The notes under the pieces are model-generated. The model did no database searches, was not told where the DNA came from, and saw only the letters and a list, made by a program, of their open reading frames with translations. DNA of 64,000 nt from Marinilabiliales bacterium (GTDB taxonomy: Bacteria; Bacteroidota; Bacteroidia; Bacteroidales; ML635J-15), in assembly GCA_002869385.1 (NCBI GenBank), contig PKTB01000021.1, forward strand, positions 1 to 64,000. The letters are read 5' to 3'. The position numbers and the translations under genes are program-made. This document shows positions 1-9,823 of this stretch, in pieces; position 1 is the stretch's first letter; every line of letters begins with the position of its first letter.

Positions 1-1
1 A

Positions 2-91
2 CAATATAAAATTAACAGAAGACCAAGGAAGAACTTAGGATTTAAGACACCTAAAGATGTTTTTTACAAATCTGTCGCATTTGCTTGTTGA
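2..91 (+). mobile_element. 3' end of an IS30-family transposase (cut by window edge)
   Basis: An open frame enters from the left edge and stops at TGA 89-91. The translated tail reads NRRPRKNLGFKTPKDVF, which matches the C-terminal NxRPRKxLxFKTPxEVF signature of IS30-family transposases. The bases just after the stop are probably the terminal inverted repeat, but the other end lies outside the window, so the element boundary cannot be fixed. Only about 29 codons are visible. The family call is from memory of the motif. Confidence 0.7.
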
Positions 92-164
92 ATTTACGAA
101 AATCAACAATTAAACAAGAAAGAATGATAAATTTTAAACATTTACTATATTTGCAAAAAAAAGT

Positions 165-1109
165 ATGTTAGAAGCCCTTCAAGCAATGGATGCTGCCAAA
201 CTGAATTTTTCACAGGGAGGCTTACTAGTTCTGAACATAACGATAGCAATTATTATGTTTGGTGTTGCTTTAGAAATAAAACTTGAACATTTTAAAGAAT
301 TATTAAAGAAACCGAAGCCTGTCATTATAGGTGTTATATCTCAATTTTTACTATTACCATTTTTAACTTTTAGTTTAATTCTAGCATTTTGGGATAATAT
401 TACCGTTGGTGTTGCCATGGGGATGATACTAGTAGCTGCATGTCCCGGGGGGAATGTTTCAAACTTCATTTCAACATTAAGTAAAGGTAATGCAGCCTTA
501 TCAGTTTCTTTAACTGCGATTGCTACAATCTCTGCAATCTTTATTACACCATTAAATTTTTATTTTTGGGGGAAAATGTATCAGGACTTTGGCCCATGGA
601 CCCACAATCCATTATTACAAGAATTAAGCATTAACCCAGTAGATATGTTCAAAACAGTAATTATTCTGCTTGGGATTCCAATTTTATTAGGAATGCTAAC
701 AAACCATTTCTTACCAAAACTAACAGACAAGGTAAAAAAACCTATAAAAATATTTTCAATAATCTTTTTTATGGGGATGGTAGTTATAATGTTTGTAAAC
801 AATTACGATTACTTTGTTAAATATATTGCCTGGATATTATTAATAGTCTTTATTCATAATGCTATTGCAATAAGTTCCGGTTATGGATTTGCAAAACTAT
901 TTAAACTTAATTTTCAAAATGCAAAAACAATAGGTATTGAAACAGGTATACAGAATAGTGGTCTGGGACTGGTTCTTCTTTTCAATCCTAAAATTTTCCC
1001 TCAGGAATTAGCTCTTGGTGGGATGATGATAGTTGTTGCATGGTGGGGAATTTGGCATATTTTAGCAGGATTAAGTATAGCAAGTATATGGAGAAGGAAA
1101 AGCAATTAG
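165..1109 (+). CDS. Bile acid:sodium symporter (SBF) family transporter
   Basis: A 314-residue polytopic inner-membrane protein with about nine or ten hydrophobic segments, the usual size for the SBF/ASBT family. Two family signatures are visible: CPGGNVSNFISTLSKGNAAL near residues 92-111, and GIETGIQNSGLGL near 258-270, the crossed helices that bind Na+ and substrate. Family members import organic anions such as bile acids, pantoate or other carboxylates with sodium; the substrate here is unknown. A TATATTTG box (146-153) lies just before the ATG. The 3' end overlaps the start of the next gene (ATG at 1088), which suggests a shared transcript. No lesion is seen. Confidence 0.88.
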   Translation: MLEALQAMDAAKLNFSQGGLLVLNITIAIIMFGVALEIKLEHFKELLKKPKPVIIGVISQFLLLPFLTFSLILAFWDNITVGVAMGMILVAACPGGNVSNFISTLSKGNAALSVSLTAIATISAIFITPLNFYFWGKMYQDFGPWTHNPLLQELSINPVDMFKTVIILLGIPILLGMLTNHFLPKLTDKVKKPIKIFSIIFFMGMVVIMFVNNYDYFVKYIAWILLIVFIHNAIAISSGYGFAKLFKLNFQNAKTIGIETGIQNSGLGLVLLFNPKIFPQELALGGMMIVVAWWGIWHILAGLSIASIWRRKSN

Positions 1110-2479
1110 AAAAATATAAACACCTTTATAAGCACTCAAAAACCTGGGACGTACTAAGTTTATTTGTTAAGCTCTCGCATATTCTATTTTACAAAAATAT
1201 TATTGTTGAAGGAAAAGAAAATGTACCTAAAGAAGGCCCTTTGATTTTTGCACCAAATCATCAAAATGCACTAATGGATCCTTTAGCTGTGTTGTTTAAT
1301 ATTAATCGTCAAATTGTTTTTCTGGCTAGATCCGATGTTTTTAAAAACAAATTAGTTGCCAAATTCCTAATTTTTCTTAAAATATTACCTGTTTTTAGAA
1401 TTAGAGACGGCAAAGAAAACCTAGCAAACAACGATCTTACATTCGACATTGCAACCAGAGTATTAGAAAGCAAACAAAATGTAGGTATTTTTCCTGAAGC
1501 CAGACATACTTATAAAAGACGATTACTCAACCTTAAAAAAGGCATTCCAAGATTAGCCTTTATGGCTGAAGAAAAACATGATTTCAATTTAGGAATCAGA
1601 ATTGTTCCGGTTGGAATATACTACAGACATTATAACAGAATGCGTAGCATTCTGCATGTCAGATATGGTAAACCTATTTATTTAAAAGATTTCAAAGAAG
1701 ATTACATTGAATCACCACAAAAAGCCATGCTAAGTTTAAAAGATGCTATGGATGTATCTTTGAGACCTCTGATGATCGACATTAGAAGCATTGAACTATA
1801 TGACACTTACGAAAGTATAAGACGACTTTATGTAAAGAACCTTATTAGAAAATTCAAATTAGGTAAAATCAGTCAAATTAATAAATTCAAAGCTGATAAG
1901 ATTACAATTCAGGCCTTAGAATTATACGAGAAAGATTATCCGGAAAAAATGCCTGAGATTAAAGCTAAAGTTGAGGAATATGAAGCTTTAAAAACAAAGT
2001 ATAAACTATCTGACCAGTCTGTTGAAAAACCATTCCTGAGTTTATTTAGAATTATAATCAATACATTTATATTATTAATTAGCATACCCGGATTTGTTTA
2101 CGGTCTTGTAAATAATGCAATTGCTTACTTTGTTCCTAAAGTATTAGTTTTAAAAATTAAAGACAAGCAATTTCATAGTAGCATAAAGTTTGGTTGGGCA
2201 ATTTTTATTATTCCAATAATATATGCTATTCAAATTGGTGTAGTTGCAATTTTCTTACATAAATTCTGGATGATTCTTGCTTATGCATTATCGCTTCCTG
2301 TATTTGGATTACTTGCCAGAGTTATCGCAGAATGGTTAGTGATTTTAATTGAAGATTACAGATTACTTCAATTACGAAACCTTAAGCCATCAGATTATAA
2401 AAAGATAAAAGAACTTCATAAAAACCTTATCCTTGAGCTTGATTTAATTGTTACACACTGGAATAGAAAACCAGAATAG
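1088..2479 (+). CDS. PlsC-type 1-acylglycerol-3-phosphate acyltransferase with C-terminal membrane segments
   Basis: The 463-residue protein has an N-terminal acyltransferase domain with the catalytic HxxxxD motif as NHQNALMD and the FPEARHTYKRRL block that stands for the usual FPEGxRS. This family transfers an acyl group to lysophosphatidate or a related glycerolipid at the inner membrane. It is longer than minimal PlsC (about 240 aa) because of a charged linker and two or three transmembrane helices at roughly residues 320-430. The start is taken as ATG 1088 (MEKEKQLEKY), inside the end of the transporter gene; an in-frame ATG at 1040 would overlap that gene far more. A terminator follows. 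Confidence 0.85.
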   Translation: MEKEKQLEKYKHLYKHSKTWDVLSLFVKLSHILFYKNIIVEGKENVPKEGPLIFAPNHQNALMDPLAVLFNINRQIVFLARSDVFKNKLVAKFLIFLKILPVFRIRDGKENLANNDLTFDIATRVLESKQNVGIFPEARHTYKRRLLNLKKGIPRLAFMAEEKHDFNLGIRIVPVGIYYRHYNRMRSILHVRYGKPIYLKDFKEDYIESPQKAMLSLKDAMDVSLRPLMIDIRSIELYDTYESIRRLYVKNLIRKFKLGKISQINKFKADKITIQALELYEKDYPEKMPEIKAKVEEYEALKTKYKLSDQSVEKPFLSLFRIIINTFILLISIPGFVYGLVNNAIAYFVPKVLVLKIKDKQFHSSIKFGWAIFIIPIIYAIQIGVVAIFLHKFWMILAYALSLPVFGLLARVIAEWLVILIEDYRLLQLRNLKPSDYKKIKELHKNLILELDLIVTHWNRKPE

Positions 2480-2488
2480 ATAATTAAA

Positions 2489-2513
2489 AAAAGCCTCATA
2501 AAGAGGCTTTTTT
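2489..2513. terminator. Bidirectional rho-independent terminator
   Basis: Stem AAAGCCTC (2490-2497), 5-nt loop, GAGGCTTT (2503-2510), flanked by A-runs on the left and T-runs on the right, so it can end transcripts from both sides. It sits between the convergent acyltransferase (+) and glutamine synthetase (-) genes. Confidence 0.85.
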
Positions 2514-2530
2514 ATCAAGTTAATATCAGT

Positions 2531-4042
2531 TTACATCGTATGTAAATATTTCATTACTAACTCGTAAATTTCATCGTGTTTACCATATAGTTCTTCACTC
2601 AGATTTTTATCATTATAAGATTTTAGCATTTTTATAGTACTGTCTATCAAACCTGATTGGAAAATACCATTTCTTTCGAAGAATTCTCTTTTCTCTTCAA
2701 GTGCAATAGCTGATTCATAACATGATATTGGTAAGCCTTTTAATTGTTCTAGTTTATCTTTATGTTCATCGTGGAAAATATTAACATCAACATAAAGTTG
2801 TTCAGCTATATCTAATGCATTTGGCATTTGTAAGCCATGTTGAGAAGCAACTATTAATCCTGCGATATATAGATAAACATCAGCAGAACCATCACCACTG
2901 CGGATTTCAACAGTTTGTTTACTGTCGGCCATCTTGACTTTCTCTGTTTCAAGTGGGTTTGCATCTAATACCATATTAACATCACCTGTCCAACCAAGTG
3001 GGACACGAATTAGAACAGATCTATTTCTGTCACCCCAACAAATATTGGTAGGAGCTTCTTGATGTGGAACTAAACGTAAATATGAAGTTGGGATAGTATT
3101 ACCAAAAGCAGTAAGAGCATCAGATAAATCCAACAAACCTGCGATCATCTTTCTGGCATCTTCGCTTAGCTTATCGTCTTTGACCATCATATTCTTACCA
3201 TCTTTCTCAAGCATCATATGAATATGCAATCCACTACCGGCTTTACCAACAGTAATCTTTGGAGCAAAACTTAAATTAACTTCATAGTCATTACAAAGTT
3301 TACGTAGTATCCACTTTGCAATAAGCATTTGATCAGCTGCAGACTCTGCATCGCAAGGCAAGAATTCTATCTCCTGCTGTTCATAATAATATTTCTCATC
3401 AGTAAAATTCCCTACTTCAGAGTGTCCATATTTGATCTTCCCGCCGCACATTGCAATTAAATGCATCGCTTCTTTACGAATAAATTCAAATTTACCATAA
3501 GGATCAGAAGTATGATACCCCTTTTGGTCAACTGCCGGAAACAATTCGTTTTCTGTTTTATCAGCAATAATATAGTATTCTAACTCACATAATGCTTTAA
3601 ACTTATAACCAGTAGTTTTCTTAAACTCATTGTGAGCCTTTCTCAAAATATATTCAGGTGCTGATTCCAGCGGTTTCCCTTCATTATTATAATATGAGCA
3701 TAAAATATCCAGACTTGGTGTTTCTTCAAAAGGATTTACAAATGCTGTACGATAACGTGGAATAATATAAAGATCACTTGAACCTGCCCCAATAAATGAG
3801 AATAAACTCGAACCATCAACACGCTCACCTGTAGTAAGCACCTGATCTAAATGCTCAAGGCTGTTAATTACAAAATTTAGTGATTTTAATTTTCCATCTC
3901 CTGCAACATATCGGAAATTCATCATCTCAATGTCATTCCCAATAATATAATCGATAATATCCTTCTTCGTAAACTCTTCTGCTGGTTTCTGCAACCACTT
4001 TTCAAGGACATTAGGATTCAATTCAAATTGATTTTTTCCCAT
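2531..4042 (-). CDS. Glutamine synthetase family protein
   Basis: A 503-residue protein with the glutamine synthetase catalytic fold. Visible signatures are ELEYYI (metal-binding Glu in the first strand), VGKAGSGLHIHMML (the GxGSGxHxH ammonia/ATP loop) and RNRSVLIRVPLGW with a later ETVEIRSGDGSAD-like block (VEIRSGDGSADVYLY). It would make glutamine from glutamate, ammonia and ATP in the cytosol. It differs from the classical 470-aa GlnA in the N-terminal region and in the loop after residue 180, so it belongs to a divergent GS branch common in Bacteroidota; a GS-like ligase on another amine is possible. It is transcribed alone and convergent with the acyltransferase. No lesion is seen. Confidence 0.85.
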   Translation of the reverse strand: MGKNQFELNPNVLEKWLQKPAEEFTKKDIIDYIIGNDIEMMNFRYVAGDGKLKSLNFVINSLEHLDQVLTTGERVDGSSLFSFIGAGSSDLYIIPRYRTAFVNPFEETPSLDILCSYYNNEGKPLESAPEYILRKAHNEFKKTTGYKFKALCELEYYIIADKTENELFPAVDQKGYHTSDPYGKFEFIRKEAMHLIAMCGGKIKYGHSEVGNFTDEKYYYEQQEIEFLPCDAESAADQMLIAKWILRKLCNDYEVNLSFAPKITVGKAGSGLHIHMMLEKDGKNMMVKDDKLSEDARKMIAGLLDLSDALTAFGNTIPTSYLRLVPHQEAPTNICWGDRNRSVLIRVPLGWTGDVNMVLDANPLETEKVKMADSKQTVEIRSGDGSADVYLYIAGLIVASQHGLQMPNALDIAEQLYVDVNIFHDEHKDKLEQLKGLPISCYESAIALEEKREFFERNGIFQSGLIDSTIKMLKSYNDKNLSEELYGKHDEIYELVMKYLHTM

Positions 4043-4156
4043 AATATCTTAATATTAATTTTACTTTCCGAGCAAATTTGGATAAAATTAAATAAATTTG
4101 TTGACTTAACAATACTTATAAAACAAATTTTAAGAAATTATACCAAAGTAAATAAT

Positions 4157-4918
4157 ATGTTTTTTTATTTGTCAAAAATCCTCCAATATCTAATCTCACC
4201 AACTGTGTGGATTGTAGTAACTTTTCTACTGTCAATGGTATTAAAAGAGGCTAAACTAAAACGCTATCTTGGTATATTTTCCCTTTCGATGTTACTTTTT
4301 TTTACAAACCCATTCATCTTTCATGAGTTTATGAGAGCATGGGAACCTGATGCCATTCAAAAAGAAGAATTAAAAGCAGAATATGACTATGCCATTGTTC
4401 TTAGCGGAATGATTACTTATGATGAAAAATTTGAAAGAATAAACTTTAAATCATCAACAGATCGTTTACTCCAAGCGATTGACCTTTACAATGACGGTAT
4501 TATTAAAAAGTTATACTTAACTGGTGGTTCAGGAGAAATATTCAATCAAAAACACAAAGAAGCATCAATATTACAAGAATATTTAATCCATCTTGGGATA
4601 CCGGAATCTGATATTCTTATTGAACCAAACTCTAAAAACACTTACGAAAATGCTGTTGAGTCAAAAAAGCTTATAAATCCTGACGATGAACTAAACTTAA
4701 TCTTAATAACAAGTGCATTTCATATGAGAAGGGCTTCAGGATGTTTTCTTAAACAAGGGTATAAGTTTGACACTTACGTTGTTGACCGCTATTCGGGCAA
4801 AAGAAAATACACACTAGATCAACTAATTGTCCCCAAAGCAGAAGTTCTTGAAGGCTGGACATTATTAATTCATGAAATTTCAGGCTATATAGTTTATGAT
4901 GTGGTAGGATATTTGTAG
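4157..4918 (+). CDS. YdcF/SanA family protein (DUF218) with N-terminal membrane anchor
   Basis: A 253-residue protein with two hydrophobic helices near the N terminus, then a DUF218 domain: YDYAIVLSGM, the LYLTGGSG loop, the EPNSKNTYENA acidic/nucleotide-binding loop and LITSAFHMRRA. DUF218 proteins are linked to cell-envelope polysaccharide or SAM/nucleotide binding, but their reaction is not settled. The start is set at ATG 4157 (MFFYLSKILQYL); a longer in-frame start at 4028 would run into the glutamine synthetase promoter region and adds no family residues. No obvious partner gene. Confidence 0.82.
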   Translation: MFFYLSKILQYLISPTVWIVVTFLLSMVLKEAKLKRYLGIFSLSMLLFFTNPFIFHEFMRAWEPDAIQKEELKAEYDYAIVLSGMITYDEKFERINFKSSTDRLLQAIDLYNDGIIKKLYLTGGSGEIFNQKHKEASILQEYLIHLGIPESDILIEPNSKNTYENAVESKKLINPDDELNLILITSAFHMRRASGCFLKQGYKFDTYVVDRYSGKRKYTLDQLIVPKAEVLEGWTLLIHEISGYIVYDVVGYL

Positions 4919-4994
4919 GGAATAATTATAATTACCAACGCAACTAATTTTAAACTTTAAGCGTTATTTATACAGAATCTTACAAGGCATTGAT

Positions 4995-7900
4995 TTGACA
5001 GATAGAATTTCAAATATTGTTCAAAAAGCACTTATTATAATCTCTTTTGTTATTTGTGCAAACAGCCTGATTTATTCTCAAACAATTAGTGTAAGCTATA
5101 CATATGGGAAAGGGGCAACTGATCCAAATTTTAATGCAAATTGCAATTATTCAAATTGCCCGCTATCTCTAGTTGTTAATATTCCAAATAACGCAAGTAT
5201 TACCGGCGTTGACATAATATATCAAATGACTGCTACCGGAAATGGTAAAAAACAAGACCAACGTTCACGATTAAAATGTGTTTCTCCGGGAGGAACATCC
5301 GAAACACAAGTTTTTGAAGGCTCAGGCGAAAGTACAGGGACTCAAACTTATAATCGACAAAACTTAAGCATTGCAAATAATATTACTAATGGAGGAAATA
5401 TAGTTTTTGAACTACACGCAGGAAAAGACAGCCTTAGTGACAATTGCAGTATAGATGATAACTATGTTGATAATAACTGGACAATTACTGTTCACTACCA
5501 TTTAACTCCAAACTGTAACAGCACTCCATTTGGTGGTATTGCCGTATCTTCCATGAATCTTGGGTGTGCCGGAATCAGTTCGGAAATTGAACTTAGCTCC
5601 TCAGGTTACTCAAGCAATATGAATGGCCTGAATTATCAATGGCAAAAATGTTCAGATGGGTCAAACTGGTCAAATATGAGTGGTGAGTCAAACCCAAATT
5701 CCGCAAATTATACAACAACAAGCTCTACTCAATTTAGATTAGCTGTAACTTGTTCATATACTAGTGAAACTGGATATTCAAATGTTGTTGATTTTACTGT
5801 TGAGCCATGTAATGGCTATATTATTGGCGGAGCAAATTCCACCGTTTACACCGACAATGCATTGTTTTATGATAGTGGAGGCCCCGGCAATTACTCAAAT
5901 AATGAATCTAAATCGATTACATTTTGTTCGGAATCAGGAGATCACTTAAGAGCTGACTTTATTACTTTTAATACTGAAGATAATGGGGAATCAGGTAGAT
6001 ACCAGGAAAGATATGATAATCTAAAAGTATGGGATGGTGGTAGCACCGGTGCTTTTCAAATGTTTGAATTTAGCGGCATACAATCAGGAAACAACATTGT
6101 CCCAATTGTTATATCTTCAGGATCTTGTTTAAGCTTTTCTTTTAGCTCTGATGAAAGTACTGTTCGTGCCGGTTGGCTTGCTCATATCTCAACAACAACC
6201 GAAAACCCTTACGTTGCAAGTCAGTATTGTGAAACTGCTCCACATATCTGTGATCTAAACGGATACATTGGTTCAACTAGCAATTTTTATAATCTTGAAC
6301 GTGTTCATTACCAAATACAACATGAATCCGAACTATACCCTGGTTCTGCTTAACTTGATAACAACTCATTTATCAAATTCACAGCATCAAATAGTACTGT
6401 TATTTTTGGAATTACAGTTTCAAATTGCTCAGACTCTTTTTATGGAGATCCAGGACTACAATTTGCCGTTTATAAGGGTAGTAGTTGTTATAGTTTTGAA
6501 CTTGTAAGTAGCCCATCATATATTGACCCGGGTTTATCTGAAGGATATCACGAAATAGTTCTAAACAATTTAAACGTAGGACAAACATATTACTTAATGA
6601 CAGATGGTAGCTTCGGAGCAATATGCCATTATTCGATTAGTGCCGATTCTGGGATTGAATTTGCAACAGTTAGTCCTGGCAGCTCAAGTATTTGTGAAGG
6701 AGAAGCAGCAACATTTACAGCAAGTGGAGGATCAGACTATAGCTGGGTTGGCCCTGACGGATTCTATTCAAGCAATTCAAGTATTACTGTTGATGAAGAA
6801 GGTATTTATACTGTTACCGTTTCAGGTGGAATCGAAGGTTGTCCAACAAATACAGTTATGTCAACATCACTAGAAGTTATTGGTGATTATATAACTCCGG
6901 AATTCTCATTACCCAATGAATATTGCAAAGGTGACAATATACCAAGTCTTCCAAATACTTCAGACAATGGAATTACAGGTATATGGAATCCTCATTTAAA
7001 TAATCAAGCCACAACCACTTATCATTTTACTTCAGTATCTGAACAATGTATTACTCCAACATCGATAACAATTAAGCTTAGTCCTGATTATACAATTGAA
7101 CCTAATGAACCAAATTGTTTTGGAGAAAGTGGAACTATCGATATTATTGAAAATGGAGAGAATCTACCTTATTCATATATCTTTAATGGAAGCTCTGTCT
7201 CTCCACCTTTTACAGCAACTTCAGGAGAACATCAGATTATTGTTAGCGATAATGCATTATGTATAGATACAAGCTTGTTTTACTTCGAACAACCCGAAAA
7301 GCTGGAAATCGACTACCTGCTAACAGACAGAACATGTTTTGGAGAAATTGATGCTGATATTACTATGAATGCATCAGGTGGAACTGCTCCATATACATAT
7401 TGTTTATTAACTGAAGGAACAAATATTAATGGTCAAACTCACGAAAATCTTAATCATAGTAATTATATCCTAATGGTTACATATTCTAAAAATTGTATCG
7501 AACAAAAAGATCTGCTTTTAGCTGAACCAGCTCAATTACTTGCCAGTTACGTAAGCTATAATCCTTCATGTTTCGGAAATAATGACGGTTTCGTTGAATT
7601 CTTTATTGAAGGTGGAACAGAACCATACTTTCTAATATACGATCAAGACACATTTAAAACAGCAATTATCAATAATCTTGAAGACGGGTTATACGATTTT
7701 ACTATTGTAGACACAAACCAATGTGCAATTGATATTAAACAAATTAATCTTATTAATCCTGATATCGAATGCATAAAAATACCAAATGCATTTACCCCAA
7801 ATAATGATGGGATAAATGATCAATGGATTATTGAAAACCTTCATTTATACGAAAATGCTGTAGTAAGAATCTATAACAGGTGGGGCCAAGAGGTACATTA

Positions 7901-8030
7901 TGGTGACTATACAGATAAATGGGATGGTAAATGTAATAATATGCCTGTGCCATCAGGACCGTATGTATATATTTTAGATTTGCATGATGGCACCCCTTCT
8001 TATGTTGGTACAATAACTGTTGTGTACTAA
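4995..8030 (+). pseudogene. T9SS type B surface protein with CUB domain, interrupted by one in-frame stop
   Basis: One reading frame of 1012 codons broken only by TAA 6351-6353. The start is TTG 4995, followed by a signal peptide ending near SLIYSQ. A CUB domain (about residues 275-400, with WDGG and YDNLKVWDGG-type motifs) is followed by an adhesin-like region around the stop, Ig/SprB-like repeats (e.g. ASGGTAPYTY, IEGGTEPYFL) and a C-terminal gliding-motility/T9SS type B domain (IPNAFTPNNDGINDQW ... RWGQEV ... VPSGPYVY). The product should be exported and kept at the cell surface by the T9SS. Sequence on both sides of the stop is normal for such proteins, so the break may be a base error (for example GAA to TAA); the lost residue cannot be told here. 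Confidence 0.8.
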
Positions 8031-8118
8031 ATCAAATATTAACAAAAAATTGTTTTAAACTTATTGTGTCTGTTGAACTTACAAAGGCAATATTAAGTAT
8101 TTTTATGAAAAATTATAT

Positions 8119-9351
8119 ATGCGTAAAATACTGACAATATTATTTTCGGTTTTTGTATTATTTTCTTGCAGTAGCAAAGGGACTAATAATACTAATGAAG
8201 ACAAACATACTTCCGAAATAGAAGCTCAGGACACAACTATTTACCCTGGAATATATGATACAGAATCCTATATAAATTTAATCAAGGATAAAAGAATCGG
8301 AATTATAGCAAATCAAACAAGTATAATTGGCAATACACATTTAGTAGATACTCTAATCAAACTAGAACAAAATATTATTAAAGTGTTTTGTCCTGAGCAT
8401 GGTTTTAGAGGAACCGAAGATGCCGGTGCCAGCATAGACAACAGCATTGATTCCAAAACTGGATTACCGATAATTTCATTATACGGAAATAACAAAAAAC
8501 CATATGATGAACAAGTCAATGATTTAGATATAATTATATTTGATCTTCAAGACGTTGGAGTTAGGTTTTACACATATATCTCTACTCTACATTATGTAAT
8601 GGAATCTTGTGCTGAGAACAATATCCCATTAATTGTACTTGATAGACCTAATCCAAATGCGAATATTATTGATGGTGCAATACTAGACACGGCTAATTAC
8701 AGATCATTTATTGGCATGCACCCTGTACCTATTGCCTATGGAATGACAATAGGTGAATATTCCCGAATGATAAATGGTGAAAAATGGCTTAACAATGGTG
8801 TGCAATGTGATCTTACTGTGATTAAATGTACTAACTATATGCATAACAAAAAGTACTATTTACCTGTAAGACCATCACCAAATTTACCAAATGATAGATC
8901 AATAGAACTATACCCTACTTTATGCTTATTTGAGTCAACAAATTTAAGTATTGGTAGAGGAACGAACACACAGTTTCAGATTATTGGTCATCCGGCTTTA
9001 AGTACAATTCCTGAAGCATCATTCACATTTACCCCACAACCTAACGATGGAGCATCAAATCCAAAACTTAAAGGTGAGTTATGTTATGGGTTTGACCTAA
9101 CACAAGATTGTTCCATTTTTGATTGGGAAACAGATAAAATAAACATATCTCTTATTATAGAAATATATAATATGTTCCCTAATAAAGATGAGTTTTTTAA
9201 ATCAAGTAATTCAATAGAATTGCTATCAGGATATAAAGATTTCAGAACTCAAATAATAAATCAGGTAAGAGAAGAAGATATTCGTAATGGTTGGGAAGAT
9301 GGGCTAAATGAATTTAAAGAAATAAGAAAAAGATATTTGCTTTATGATTAA
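8119..9351 (+). CDS. NamZ-type exo-beta-N-acetylmuramidase lipoprotein (DUF1343)
   Basis: A 410-residue protein with a lipoprotein signal (LFSVFVLFSCSS). The DUF1343 core is clear: RIGIIANQTS, FCPEHGFRGTEDAG, LPIISLYG, DLQDVGVRFYTYISTL, VLDRPNPN, and RPSPNLPNDRSIELYPTLCL with the ESTNLSIGRGT block. NamZ of Tannerella removes N-acetylmuramic acid from peptidoglycan fragments, so a role in cell-wall recycling at the outer membrane or periplasm is likely. The last codons overlap the next lipoprotein gene by 8 nt, which suggests translation coupling. No lesion is seen. Confidence 0.88.
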   Translation: MRKILTILFSVFVLFSCSSKGTNNTNEDKHTSEIEAQDTTIYPGIYDTESYINLIKDKRIGIIANQTSIIGNTHLVDTLIKLEQNIIKVFCPEHGFRGTEDAGASIDNSIDSKTGLPIISLYGNNKKPYDEQVNDLDIIIFDLQDVGVRFYTYISTLHYVMESCAENNIPLIVLDRPNPNANIIDGAILDTANYRSFIGMHPVPIAYGMTIGEYSRMINGEKWLNNGVQCDLTVIKCTNYMHNKKYYLPVRPSPNLPNDRSIELYPTLCLFESTNLSIGRGTNTQFQIIGHPALSTIPEASFTFTPQPNDGASNPKLKGELCYGFDLTQDCSIFDWETDKINISLIIEIYNMFPNKDEFFKSSNSIELLSGYKDFRTQIINQVREEDIRNGWEDGLNEFKEIRKRYLLYD

Positions 9352-9817
9352 AAAGGATAAAATAATTATTTTAATAAGCTTAGTTTTATTAAGTGTGGCT
9401 TTTACTTTTTGTACTGATAAATATGAGAATCATGCCTTGGCATTTCAAAATAACACAAATGACTCGATACAAGTTGATAGGCATTACAGTGGTAGTATTA
9501 AACCCAGAACAATTATGGTCGCTCCGGATGAATATGGGAAGTTTTATGAAACTTCGTCCGATTTATGGGTAACACCACAAGTTGAAATGGAAAAGACGTG
9601 TGACTCAATCATTATCACAGGACTAAAAAATGATGTAGAATTCAGAATTATGTTTTCTCCTGATGCAATAGAAAATTATTGTACAAATCCATATACTTCT
9701 GGTTCTACATGGGATTTAGAAATTATTGTAAATGAGGAACCAAAGTTTCTAGGTAAAACTTTAGAAAGATATAATATCCATATTTTTGACATTAACTTAT
9801 CCTGTATAAGTACATAA
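9344..9817 (+). CDS. Small lipoprotein of unknown function
   Basis: A 157-residue protein with an N-terminal hydrophobic stretch and a cysteine (SVAFTFC) that could be a relaxed lipobox. I do not recognise the rest: an acidic, beta-rich-looking domain with three further cysteines (C86, C119 and C154 by rough count). It starts inside the end of the NamZ-type gene in another frame, so the two are probably co-translated. A periplasmic or outer-membrane role is inferred only from the signal. Confidence 0.65.
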   Translation: MIKKDKIIILISLVLLSVAFTFCTDKYENHALAFQNNTNDSIQVDRHYSGSIKPRTIMVAPDEYGKFYETSSDLWVTPQVEMEKTCDSIIITGLKNDVEFRIMFSPDAIENYCTNPYTSGSTWDLEIIVNEEPKFLGKTLERYNIHIFDINLSCIST

Positions 9818-9823
9818 AATTAA

